Part shown: one piece after another, positions 15,960 through 23,717 of the stretch
Position numbering within the stretch: position 1 is the first letter of the stretch
Layout of the letters: every line of letters begins with the position of its first letter
Assembly (NCBI RefSeq): GCF_021531815.1
Contig: NZ_JADYUM010000005.1
Span: forward strand, 62,001-126,000
From: Pseudoflavonifractor phocaeensis
Lineage (GTDB): Bacteria; Bacillota; Clostridia; Oscillospirales; Oscillospiraceae
DNA length: 64,000 nucleotides
Direction: 5' to 3'
Notes under the pieces: model-generated
Databases searched by the model: none
The model's input: only the letters and a program-made list of their open reading frames with translations
Told to the model about the DNA's origin: nothing
Translations under genes and position numbers: made by a program

Positions 15960-16575
15960 AAGGGATTTCGCCCAGCGGGGCGAGTTCCTTTTGCAGCGAT
16001 GCAAAAGGAACCAAAAGATCGCTGGGGGAAGGGCTGCGCGTGAAAACACTGCGGCTGCACCTTGTGTTTTCCTTGCCCATCCCCCAGACCCCCTGATGCG
16101 GGAGAGCAGGCGGCCTCGCGTTGGCCCCAGGCCGCAAAATCTGAATTGACTCACACCGCCTTTTTGCTTCGCAAAGTTCGGAGGTTTTACGGGGGATAAG
16201 CAGTATAGCCCGCCTCGATATGGGCAAAAGCTGCTTTCGATGCGTCTTACTTCCGTGGCCCGCCGGGGCCGACCGGTGGGGCGTGCCACTGGATCAAGTT
16301 TTACACAACGGGGCGGAGCAGCGCAGTCAGGAACCACGCCGAACAGTTTGGAAACTCAGGCGCTGATATTCAGCGGTTTTTTGTATTCAAGTTTGATCCA
16401 CCCAGGGCCGAAGGCCCGGAAGGCGGAGCAGCAAAACCAGGGGATGGGCGCCGGAAGTAAGGAAGGCTTTTTTGCAGGACGCCCCTTGGGGGCCGGGGCC
16501 GAAGCCCCGGAGATTTTTTGGGTACTTTTGTATCTCTACAAAAGTACCTCGCCCGGGGGCGAAACATCCCTAATC
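15960..16575. repeat. Inverted pair of a hairpin-bearing intergenic repeat in a gene-free kilobase
   Basis: Between the multi-hairpin element and RNase M5 there is no credible gene. The left end has GTTCCTTTTGCA-GCGA-TGCAAAAGGAAC (15984-16011); the right end has GGTACTTTTGTA-TCTC-TACAAAAGTACC (16521-16548). Reading the right copy on the minus strand, the flanks also match (GGGATTTCGCCC... against GGGATGTTTCGCCC... before, CCAAAAGATC against CCAAAAAATC after), so these are two diverged copies facing each other. A further inverted pair is TGGATCAA (16290-16297) with TTGATCCA (16393-16400), and GGCGGAGCAGC occurs twice. Several long open frames here are low-complexity by-products. Confidence 0.65.
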
Positions 16576-16656
16576 CCCCGTCCCGCCCGCAGGCGATAAC
16601 TTAATACAAATAAAAATTTAGAGAATGTACGGATTGCGCATGGAGGACTGAACAAT

Positions 16657-17250
16657 ATGTTTCACATCAGGGAAGCCATCGTGGTGGAGGGCCGATATGA
16701 CAAAAATACCCTGTCCCAGGTGGTGGACACTCTGATCCTGGAGACCTCCGGGTTCGGCATTTTTAAGGATCCGGAGCAGATGGCCCTGCTGCGCAGGGCG
16801 GCGGAAAAGCGGGGCCTCATCGTCCTCACCGACTCCGACGGGGCGGGCTTTGTGATCCGCAGCCGCATCAAGGGAGCGATCCCACAGGAACATGTGAAGC
16901 ACGCCTATATCCCAGATGTCTACGGCAAGGAGAAACGGAAGAAGCGCGGGGGCAAGGAAGGCAAACTGGGGGTGGAGGGGATGCCGCCCCAGGTGTTGGA
17001 ACAGGTCCTGCGCCGGGCCGGGGCTACTTTTCTGGAGGAGGAGCCCCCGGAGAAAGAAAGCGCCCCGCCCCTTACCAAGGCCGACCTGTTCGCCGCCGGA
17101 CTCACCGGAGGCCCGGACAGCGCCGCCCGCCGCTTGGCCCTGTTAAAAGAACTGTCCCTCCCGGAACACATGAGCGCCAACGCCCTGTTAGCTGTCCTCA
17201 ACGGGTGTTATTCCCGGCAGGAGGCCAGAAAGATCTTGAAGTTGACATAA
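16657..17250 (+). CDS. rnmV: Ribonuclease M5
   Basis: A 197-residue enzyme that cuts 5S rRNA precursors to maturity in Firmicutes. Residues 1-90 are the Toprim domain: REAIVVEGRYDKNTL with the catalytic Glu, then VLTDSDGAGFVIRSRI with the DxD metal site. Residues 95-115 are a basic KEKRKKRGGKEGK linker and the C-terminal DUF4093 domain follows (LTKADLFAAGLTG, then RLALLKELSLPEHMSANALL). It is usually followed by ksgA, which is missing here. GGAGG precedes the ATG by about 11 nt. Confidence 0.93.
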   Translation: MFHIREAIVVEGRYDKNTLSQVVDTLILETSGFGIFKDPEQMALLRRAAEKRGLIVLTDSDGAGFVIRSRIKGAIPQEHVKHAYIPDVYGKEKRKKRGGKEGKLGVEGMPPQVLEQVLRRAGATFLEEEPPEKESAPPLTKADLFAAGLTGGPDSAARRLALLKELSLPEHMSANALLAVLNGCYSRQEARKILKLT

Positions 17251-17282
17251 AAATGCTGTGGCGGTCAGCCACAGCATTTTTT
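17250..17282. terminator. Bidirectional terminator between rnmV and the DUF2812 cluster
   Basis: A 13-bp stem (17250-17262 with 17268-17280), 5-nt loop, A-run on the left and T6 on the right. It serves both converging genes. Confidence 0.9.
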
Positions 17283-17288
17283 AAAGCC

Positions 17289-18539
17289 CTATTGCACCAT
17301 TTGGATGAGCATGTCCAGATGCTGGGCCAGGTCCTCCTGACCGGCGTACCGGAACACCGCGACCCGGCCGCCCTTGCTGACGGCGGCCATCTGCCAAATT
17401 CCCTCCTCCGACCGGGCGAGGATGACAAAGTCCGTTCCGGGATACTCCATCTCCTCATAGGCCCAGCGGAGGTTGACCAGCCGGTAGAGATCCATCTGAG
17501 CCTTTGCCACTGGCCGGGCCAGGGCGGGGACAGACAGGTGGAAAGCGGTCATGTCCAGAGAGGGGGAGTAGCGGTATTTCCCGCCCTCCGGATCGGGGGA
17601 GAAGGCGTTTGGCTGAGCGCCCCCCTCCAGGCTATACCGCCTCTGCTTAACCTCGTACCACACGGGGGCCAACAGGGAGAACTGCCGTTTCGCCTGATTC
17701 CGTTCGTTGTCAAAGGAGGAAGATTCTCCGAACAGTTCCTCATAGGTGACCACCGGCTCCTGTTCCACCCCGGCCAGAGACACATAGGGCTGGGAGAAAT
17801 CCTCCGTCGGGACAGTCCGGTCCAGTGCCCAGCCACCCACCAGCGCCAGCAAAAGAACGGGGGCGAGGAGCAGGGCGGCAATGTTCTCCCGGACAATTTC
17901 ACGGCTGGGGCCGGGGGAGGGGGGCGGCGGCAGCCCCGCCTTCAGGGCGTCATGGATGCGCAGCAGGGTGCGGTAGTCCCGCAAGTTGATGGGAGCGCGG
18001 TAGCACAGCAGGGCTACAAAAAGAAGCAGCATGGGCTGAAACAGGTGCAGCAGGATCAGGGGCAGCCTGGCCCAGCGGTCAGGCTGTACGTCATACCTGC
18101 CGGTGGGCCAAAAGAGAGCGGCCAGCAGGAGGGCGAGCAGCACCACGGGGAACAGAAGCTGGGACCATTTGGCCCGCCGAATCTGACGGGCCAGCCGGTC
18201 CAGGGACAGGCCCTGGCTGCCGTAGTCGGTGTACAGCTCAGGGGCCTGGGGATCGGTGGTGTAAAACAGAAAGTAGGCCCGGCCAATGGAACCGATATAT
18301 TCCCAGCCCGCGGCCCGGTACAGCTCCAGCTTTTCCGGGGTGGGCTCGGTGCCCTCGCCCATCCTGTTGCCGAAGGCGTCCAGGCGGAAACGGGTGCCGG
18401 GGACGCCCCCGGGCCGAAAGACGGCCCAGGAGCCCAGGCGGATGGGAAACAGCCCCAGGTTGGCCTGCTCCTCCAGCCACCGCTCCACGCCGGGGATGTC
18501 GTAGAGGGAGACGGGAATGATTTTTCGTATCGTTTTCAA
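17289..18539 (-). CDS. DUF2812 membrane protein, paralogue 1 (last of four)
   Basis: A 416-residue protein. The N-terminal DUF2812 domain (residues 1-130) opens with VSLYDIPGVERWLEEQANLGLFP. Membrane helices lie near residues 145-165, 185-210 and 255-275; a 140-residue C-terminal domain probably faces outside. It ends with a motif shared by the set: an aromatic/basic stretch, VAVFRYAGQEDLAQHLDMLIQMVQ-like (shown here in part). Its ATG overlaps the stop of paralogue 2 (ATGA). DUF2812 genes commonly accompany PadR regulators, but their biochemical role is not known to me. Confidence 0.8.
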   Translation of the reverse strand: MKTIRKIIPVSLYDIPGVERWLEEQANLGLFPIRLGSWAVFRPGGVPGTRFRLDAFGNRMGEGTEPTPEKLELYRAAGWEYIGSIGRAYFLFYTTDPQAPELYTDYGSQGLSLDRLARQIRRAKWSQLLFPVVLLALLLAALFWPTGRYDVQPDRWARLPLILLHLFQPMLLLFVALLCYRAPINLRDYRTLLRIHDALKAGLPPPPSPGPSREIVRENIAALLLAPVLLLALVGGWALDRTVPTEDFSQPYVSLAGVEQEPVVTYEELFGESSSFDNERNQAKRQFSLLAPVWYEVKQRRYSLEGGAQPNAFSPDPEGGKYRYSPSLDMTAFHLSVPALARPVAKAQMDLYRLVNLRWAYEEMEYPGTDFVILARSEEGIWQMAAVSKGGRVAVFRYAGQEDLAQHLDMLIQMVQ

Positions 18540-19765
18540 GTGCCGCTCCTTTCTTCACGGTGTCCCACCATGGCAGTAATTTCCTCCAAATGTTCCGCCA
18601 GGTCTCCGTGGCCGGTGTACCGGACCAGGGCGACTTTATCTCCCCGGGCCACCGCCGCTGCCTGGAAGAGGGTGTCCGACCGGCGGGCCACCGCCAGAAA
18701 ATCCACGCCCGCCTCCGGGAAGTAATCTGTGGTCCACTGTCCGGCTTCCCCGGAGGCCCACCAGATGTCGTCGTCCAAAGCCATGGCGTGGTCCAGCTGT
18801 TCCTTAGCCAAGGGGACGGCCAGCAGAGTGCCGGGCAGATCATACCACTGGATGTCCATCCGCACCCAAAGGTTGTCGGAGAGGGGTCCTTTCCCCGTCT
18901 GGACCACCTGCCACTGGTCCCGGCACAGGAGGTACTGCTCCCGGCGGCAGAAGTTGGCGTAGTCGATACCCTGGGTAACGTAGTGGTCGGGCTGGAAATC
19001 CTCTCCCTCCAGCGAGGCGATGGACAGGGGCGTGAAGGCGTCCAGCCGGTCCAGAGACTCCATCTGACCGCCTGTGAGCGGGAGGAGGTACTGGGTCATG
19101 AGAAGAACGCCCCATACCGCCAGGGTCACCAGAAAGATGGCCAGGGCCCCAAGCTGCCGTTTGGGGTAGAAGGACCGGTGCTCCATGGGTACCCCCGCCC
19201 GCAGCCGGCGGGTGAGTGATGTGATGTGCCGCAGCTGGGTGAAGGACTGGGGCAGCAGGAGCAGGAGGCAGACCAGGGTGACCGCGATCAGGGGGGCGGC
19301 GCTGGTGGTGAGCAGGGCCAGCACCGGCTGGCCCTCTCCAAACAGCATCAGCAGGCACAGAACCAGAAGCAGAGGGGCCAGAAGTACGTTGAGCAGACAG
19401 CCCCGGACCAGGGACCGCCGCAATTTCTCCCACCGCTCCCCCTGAAGCTCCGGGTCGGAGTGAGGCTCCGGGGCATCTGGGTCCCGGGTGGAGAAAAGGA
19501 GCATGGTGTTGGATACCCGTCCCTCGTAGTCCCAGCCGAAGTCCCGGTACAGGTCCAGCATGTCCTGGGGCGGTTCCTCCTCCAGACGGAGATAACGGGG
19601 CTCCACCCGGTAGCGGATCTGGGCGGAGGGTTCTCTGGCAAAGGTACAGAACAGGGGACGAAAGCGCTCCAGCCGCAGCCCCCGCAGGGCCATGTCCTCC
19701 AGCCAGCTCTCCACTCCGTCCACGTCGTATTGACTCATGGGCGTCAATTTGTAAACACGATTCAT
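18536..19765 (-). CDS. DUF2812 membrane protein, paralogue 2
   Basis: A 409-residue paralogue with the same layout: DUF2812 at the N-terminus (TPMSQYDVDGVESWLEDMAL), two helices near residues 120-165, another near 210-235, and a C-terminal domain that ends in VALVRYTGHGDLAEHLEEI. FGWDYEGRVSNTMLLFSTRD near residue 75 is the DUF2812 core seen in all four proteins, in which an aromatic residue follows a conserved GW. It lies 16 bp after paralogue 3 and overlaps paralogue 1 by 4 bp, so all are read from one mRNA. Confidence 0.8.
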   Translation of the reverse strand: MNRVYKLTPMSQYDVDGVESWLEDMALRGLRLERFRPLFCTFAREPSAQIRYRVEPRYLRLEEEPPQDMLDLYRDFGWDYEGRVSNTMLLFSTRDPDAPEPHSDPELQGERWEKLRRSLVRGCLLNVLLAPLLLVLCLLMLFGEGQPVLALLTTSAAPLIAVTLVCLLLLLPQSFTQLRHITSLTRRLRAGVPMEHRSFYPKRQLGALAIFLVTLAVWGVLLMTQYLLPLTGGQMESLDRLDAFTPLSIASLEGEDFQPDHYVTQGIDYANFCRREQYLLCRDQWQVVQTGKGPLSDNLWVRMDIQWYDLPGTLLAVPLAKEQLDHAMALDDDIWWASGEAGQWTTDYFPEAGVDFLAVARRSDTLFQAAAVARGDKVALVRYTGHGDLAEHLEEITAMVGHREERSGT

Positions 19766-19781
19766 GGTGATTCCTCCGCTG

Positions 19782-21035
19782 TCAGTCCATTTGTTCCACC
19801 AAGCGGTCCAGGCAGGTTTCGGGAGCGGGTAGACCGCGGACTACCAGGCGGAACACCCGGCTGTCCTTGCGGCCCAGGTAGTACCGGGTCGCGGGTTCAT
19901 CGTCGGTGCGGTATTCCGTAACATAAAGTTCATCCAGACCGTTGTAAGAGAGGGCTTGAAAACCGTCGGTAAGCACTACATGGGCGCCCAGGGACAGCTC
20001 CGCCTGGTTTTTCCGGTAATCGATCAGCGATTTCCAGATGTCATCGGCCAGAATATGAGTCAGGTGCGCCGCGGTCCCGGAGAAATTGGCCCGGTAATAG
20101 CCCACGGAGGTGAACAGTTCCCGGCAGCCGTCTGAAAATTGAGCACTGCCACCCTGGCTCCAGAAATATTGTTCCGGGCAGAGCAGAGAGCGGCGAAAGG
20201 TGTCCGGACGGGGCATTTTGTCGTAAACTGTCTCAGGGGTAAAGGAATTGGCTTCCGTTCCATCCAGAGCTTCCTCCAGCGTAACGTGGGGGAAATTGTA
20301 GTCCTCCGGGTCAGACAGCCGCCAGGTCAGGTGGGGCGTCATCCAACAGTAGAGGGCAAGAACGACAGCCATCAGAGCAAAGATACCATAGTCACGCACC
20401 AAAGGGTGGACCCGCCGCTTCCAGCGGCGGCATTCCTCCAGGGGGATGCCGTCCAGCAGCTGTCTCCGCAGCTGTTTCAGCTTTCTCACTCTGCGGAGGG
20501 TGGGAAGGAGGCACAGCAGCAGCCAGCTGACCATTAGAATCAGCCACAGCAGGGCACGTTCCGTGTTTAAAATGACAAATTGAGGGATGGACCAGGGTGC
20601 GGTAAACAGGGTGCGAAGTTCATCCCGCATGATGAAAGCCATACAGGCCAGACTCAATGGAAGAGCCCGACGCTGCCTCCGGATCAGCTTGGTCAGAGTC
20701 CCGCCCTGGGTCACCGGGTCGGTGTGGAGGCGGGGGGCCGACGGGTTCTCGGAACGGTAGACATAATACATGCCGTGGAGGGTGGTCACATAGTCCCAGC
20801 CCATTTGGGCGTAGTTCTCGTTGCGCTCGGGTTCAATGTCGTAGCAGGTGGACACATCCAGGGCGTACCGTACCCCCGCCTTGGGGGGGCCGGGGCGGAA
20901 TTGGGCGCGGTTTTCCGATAGCTTCACCAGGTGGAGCCCCTGGGCGGCCATGACGGAGAACCACTCCGCCAGCCCCGCCATGTCAAAGACCTCCACGGGG
21001 AGATACCGTTTGACCAGCTTTTCCTTTCGTTCCAT
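19782..21035 (-). CDS. DUF2812 membrane protein, paralogue 3
   Basis: A 417-residue paralogue. The N-terminal half carries PVEVFDMAGLAEWFSVMAAQGLHL and the core MGWDYVTTLHGMYYVYRSEN. Helices are near residues 115-135, 150-180 and 210-230. The C-terminal domain contains a repeated Asp/Tyr pattern and ends with LDRLVEQMD, a weaker version of the C-terminal motif of the other copies. It is 30 bp downstream of paralogue 4. The copies are diverged, which argues for separate functions and not recent duplication. Confidence 0.8.
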   Translation of the reverse strand: MERKEKLVKRYLPVEVFDMAGLAEWFSVMAAQGLHLVKLSENRAQFRPGPPKAGVRYALDVSTCYDIEPERNENYAQMGWDYVTTLHGMYYVYRSENPSAPRLHTDPVTQGGTLTKLIRRQRRALPLSLACMAFIMRDELRTLFTAPWSIPQFVILNTERALLWLILMVSWLLLCLLPTLRRVRKLKQLRRQLLDGIPLEECRRWKRRVHPLVRDYGIFALMAVVLALYCWMTPHLTWRLSDPEDYNFPHVTLEEALDGTEANSFTPETVYDKMPRPDTFRRSLLCPEQYFWSQGGSAQFSDGCRELFTSVGYYRANFSGTAAHLTHILADDIWKSLIDYRKNQAELSLGAHVVLTDGFQALSYNGLDELYVTEYRTDDEPATRYYLGRKDSRVFRLVVRGLPAPETCLDRLVEQMD

Positions 21036-21065
21036 TTGTGCTGCCTCCTTACAGGGCGAAGGGCG

Positions 21066-22238
21066 TTACAGTCCTTCCATCATCTGGGCGAAGTGGTCCA
21101 GGTAATCGGTCAAATCCTTGTCTCCACGGTACTCCGCCTGGAGAACGGTGTTTCCACGCCGGAGGATCAGGGACATGCCCGTCTCGCCGCGGCTGGCCAG
21201 CATCTGGTCCAGGCTGAGGCCGGAGGTCAGCTTTCCGTAGCCCTCTAAGCTGTAGTCATAGTCGTGGGTCCGGCTCAATTCATCCATGCTCTGTACCGCG
21301 ATAAAGGGGAGCAGGTACCGGGTGATCCGAATCTCCAGATGGGGGACTTTGTTCAGGGAGACGCTGTTGTCATCGTGGCGGAAGGAGCCGTACTGCTGAA
21401 AATACCAGCGTTCCGGGCCCAGGGGAGTGTCCCCGTGGGAAATATAGTCCATATTGTAAAATTGATCCCCGCTGAGCGGAAAATCCACCCCCTCGATCTC
21501 GGACAGGGTGACGAAGCCGGAGCCCTCCAGGGGATAAGGGTCGTAGTCCATTCCGAAGAAATAGACAAAGAGCTGTGCCCCCACCGGCAGCAGGATCAGG
21601 ATACTTACTGCCAGCAGCCAGCCGCCGCTCCGCCGGGGGCGGGGCGGTGTTTCACCGGACAGCACCTCAATGCGGTGCTTCCGAAGCCGGACCAGTCCCA
21701 GGAGCCAGGACAGGTCCGCCAGGGCCAACCCAGTTAGAGACAGAGCGAAGGGGATTACATTGCGGGCGTAAAGGGTCTCCACCGGGAACCAGCGCAGCCA
21801 GTACAGGAGATTGCTGAGGCTGTTGGGGCGGAAAAAAGCCAGTAGGAAAAAGTTACCCAGCAGCAATCCAATTCCGCCCAATAGCTTCTGTTTGAAAAAC
21901 CGGTTCAGGACGTAGGCTAGGGTGTCTGGGTCAGTATGGGCTTGGGCCGATCTGTCCTCCGTGGCAAAGACATAGTAATTTTTTCGGAAAATGCCCAGAT
22001 ACCGCCACCCGGCCTCCTCATACAGGGCATTGAGCTCCGGATCATCGTCATAGGTCTTGTCCCGGGCGGGCTCAAGGTGGAACTGTAGGGCGTTAGGCGT
22101 GCCTTTCTGAAAAAGGGTCAGAGGCCCGGCGGTCATGGAGAACAGCAGCCCCTTGGACGCCATGCCCTCCAGCCACTGTTCCAGAGCGGGAATATCATAT
22201 CCGTTTACCGGGGTCACCCGGCAGCATGTCTTATTCAT
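21066..22238 (-). CDS. DUF2812 membrane protein, paralogue 4 (first of the set)
   Basis: A 390-residue paralogue. The open frame runs much further upstream (to 23069), but ATG at 22238 overlaps the padR stop as ATGA and starts the protein at MNKTCCRVTPVNGYDIPALE, matching the other copies; the longer frame would cover padR and glutaminase. Core: EAGWRYLGIFRKNYYVFATED. Helices near residues 120-140, 150-175 and 200-225; the C-terminus carries LQAEYRGDKDLTDYLDHFAQ, the shared motif. A two-gene PadR-DUF2812 pair is common; four tandem copies are not. Confidence 0.82.
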   Translation of the reverse strand: MNKTCCRVTPVNGYDIPALEQWLEGMASKGLLFSMTAGPLTLFQKGTPNALQFHLEPARDKTYDDDPELNALYEEAGWRYLGIFRKNYYVFATEDRSAQAHTDPDTLAYVLNRFFKQKLLGGIGLLLGNFFLLAFFRPNSLSNLLYWLRWFPVETLYARNVIPFALSLTGLALADLSWLLGLVRLRKHRIEVLSGETPPRPRRSGGWLLAVSILILLPVGAQLFVYFFGMDYDPYPLEGSGFVTLSEIEGVDFPLSGDQFYNMDYISHGDTPLGPERWYFQQYGSFRHDDNSVSLNKVPHLEIRITRYLLPFIAVQSMDELSRTHDYDYSLEGYGKLTSGLSLDQMLASRGETGMSLILRRGNTVLQAEYRGDKDLTDYLDHFAQMMEGL

Positions 22239-22546
22239 TCTTCTTCCTCCTCTCCGTCGGCCACGCAGGCCCGCAGCCGCTCCAGCTCCTCCCGGTAGGC
22301 GGCCCGGCCCTTGTCCGTCAGCCGGTAGGTCCGCTTGCGGCCCTCCACCTGAGTCTCCTCGATCAGCTTTTCTTCCTGAAACTTGGCCAGCAGGGTATAG
22401 AGGGTGCCGGGGCCAAGCCGCACCCGGCCCCGGGTCTTTCGTTCCACAAATTCGGTGATCTCCGTGCCGCACATATCCCGCTTTAAGAAGGACATGAGGA
22501 CATAAAACATGGGTTCGGTCAGCGGTCCGCGCTCTTTGCTTCCCAT
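22235..22546 (-). CDS. PadR-family transcriptional regulator
   Basis: A 103-residue winged-helix repressor. LTEPMFYVLMSFLKRDMCGTEI begins the DNA-binding domain; RVRLGPGTLYTLLAKFQEEKLIEE is the recognition-helix signature of PadR; a short acidic C-terminal tail ends in EEEEE in place of the long dimerising helix. ATG at 22546 is preferred over the longer frame because AGGTGG lies 7 nt upstream. First gene of the operon with four DUF2812 genes. The promoter contains a near-perfect ATATCG inverted repeat, so autoregulation is likely. Confidence 0.9.
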   Translation of the reverse strand: MGSKERGPLTEPMFYVLMSFLKRDMCGTEITEFVERKTRGRVRLGPGTLYTLLAKFQEEKLIEETQVEGRKRTYRLTDKGRAAYREELERLRACVADGEEEEE

Positions 22547-22563
22547 GTGCATCCCACCTCTCG

Positions 22564-22622
22564 CAATATCGAGACACAATATCGACTAACGATATTATAA
22601 GGTAAGGACACCACGCTGTCAA
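22564..22622 (-). promoter_or_regulatory. Consensus promoter with PadR-type operator
   Basis: On the minus strand TTGACA (22617-22622) and TATAAT (22594-22599) are 17 bp apart, a perfect consensus. AATATCG-N5-CGATATT (22578-22584 and 22590-22596) overlaps the -10 box, and the half site CAATATCGA is repeated directly at 22564-22572 and 22577-22585. Placement and symmetry fit a repressor site for the PadR protein encoded immediately downstream. Confidence 0.8.
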
Positions 22623-22671
22623 TAGGAGGGGGAGAGGCGTTGGACAATATGGGGAGCGGGACCATCTTCCG

Positions 22672-22700
22672 TTGACTTTCCACTGGTCATAAGCTACAAT
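22672..22700 (+). promoter_or_regulatory. Promoter of glsA
   Basis: TTGACT (22672-22677) and TACAAT (22695-22700), 17-bp spacer, 49 bp upstream of the glutaminase ATG. Confidence 0.75.
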
Positions 22701-22748
22701 AAACATGGGACAATGGGGTCCTGAAAAAAGTCCAAGGAGGGACTTATT

Positions 22749-23666
22749 ATGGAGGAACTGCTGGAGGAGCTGCTGGAGGAATGCCGCCCCTATACCCAAC
22801 AGGGGAATGTGGCCACCTATATCCCGGAACTGGCCAAGGGGGACCGGAACGATCTGGGCATCTATGTGCTCCGCAGCGACGGGCGGCACTACCAGGCGGG
22901 TACTTACCAGAAGTGCTTTACCATCCAGAGCGTGGTCAAGCCCATTCTGCTGCTGCTGGCGTTGATGGACAACGGGGAGGAGTATGTCCGGTCCCGGATC
23001 GGCGTGGAGGCCACCGGGAAGCCCTTTGACGCCATCAACGTCACCGACCAGACCCTGCTCAGCGAGCATTTGAATCCCATGGTGAACATGGGAGCCATCG
23101 CCATGTGCAGCCTGCTCAGGGGCGCGGATTACCAGGAACGGTTCCAGCGGCTGCTGGACCTGACCCGGAAGCTGGCCAACAACCCGGACATCCAGGTGGA
23201 CCAGGCGGTCTACCAGTCAGAAAAGCGGACGGGCAGCAAAAACCGGGCTTTGGCCTTCCTGCTGAAAAGCTACGGCCTGCTCCAGGATGACGTGGAGGAG
23301 GTACTGGACTGCTACTTCAAGGCCTGCTCCATTTCGGTGAACAGCAAGGACCTGGCCAATATCGGCTTTGTCCTGGCCAACCGGGGCAAGCATCCCCAGT
23401 CCGACGAGCGGATCTTCCCCAGCCGGTACGCCCACTATGTCAACGCCATCCTCATGACCTGCGGCATGTACGACGGCTCCGGCGATTTCGCCATCAACGT
23501 GGGCGTCCCCGCCAAGAGCGGCGTGGGAGGCGGCATCATGGCCGTGGTCCCTACCCGCATGGGCATCGGGATTTTCTCCCCTGCTCTGGATGCGAAAGGC
23601 AACAGTCTGGCGGGCATTCAGGTGCTGGAGCGACTGTCCCAGCGGATGTATTTGAGTATTTTCTAA
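22749..23666 (+). CDS. glsA: Glutaminase
   Basis: A 305-residue serine-dependent glutaminase, a beta-lactamase-like enzyme that hydrolyses L-glutamine to glutamate and ammonia. The catalytic SxxK is Ser61-Val-Val-Lys64 in FTIQSVVKP; the Asn of LNPMVNMGAI and the Tyr/Asn/Glu set further on complete the site; KSGVGGGIMAVVP near residue 258 is the C-terminal family motif. Length is standard. Single-gene unit with its own promoter and a terminator shared with the converging CobW genes. AAGGAGGG lies before ATG. The N-terminal 12 residues are unusually acidic (EELLEELLEE). Confidence 0.95.
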   Translation: MEELLEELLEECRPYTQQGNVATYIPELAKGDRNDLGIYVLRSDGRHYQAGTYQKCFTIQSVVKPILLLLALMDNGEEYVRSRIGVEATGKPFDAINVTDQTLLSEHLNPMVNMGAIAMCSLLRGADYQERFQRLLDLTRKLANNPDIQVDQAVYQSEKRTGSKNRALAFLLKSYGLLQDDVEEVLDCYFKACSISVNSKDLANIGFVLANRGKHPQSDERIFPSRYAHYVNAILMTCGMYDGSGDFAINVGVPAKSGVGGGIMAVVPTRMGIGIFSPALDAKGNSLAGIQVLERLSQRMYLSIF

Positions 23667-23677
23667 CTACTGGAAAT

Positions 23678-23714
23678 AAAAATTTCCCGGCACAAGTGTG
23701 CCGGGAAATTTTTT
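23678..23714. terminator. Bidirectional terminator after glsA
   Basis: A 16-bp perfect stem (23678-23693 with 23698-23713) with a 4-nt loop, A-run on the left and T6 on the right. Serves glsA and the minus-strand CobW operon. Confidence 0.93.
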
Positions 23715-23717
23715 CGT

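Noticed and set aside
15949-16337. Minus-strand frames of 92 and 137 codons in the gap after tsaE
   Set aside because: They read through the hairpin repeat, have no ribosome site and no domain; composition is Arg/Ser/Pro-rich as expected from GC-rich non-coding DNA.
16240-16599. Plus-strand frame of 119 codons before rnmV
   Set aside because: Low complexity, lies within inverted repeats and has no ribosome site.
21066-23069. A 667-codon open frame on the minus strand
   Set aside because: Only its last 390 codons are a real gene; the rest is antisense to glutaminase and covers padR. The coupled ATG at 22238 is clear.
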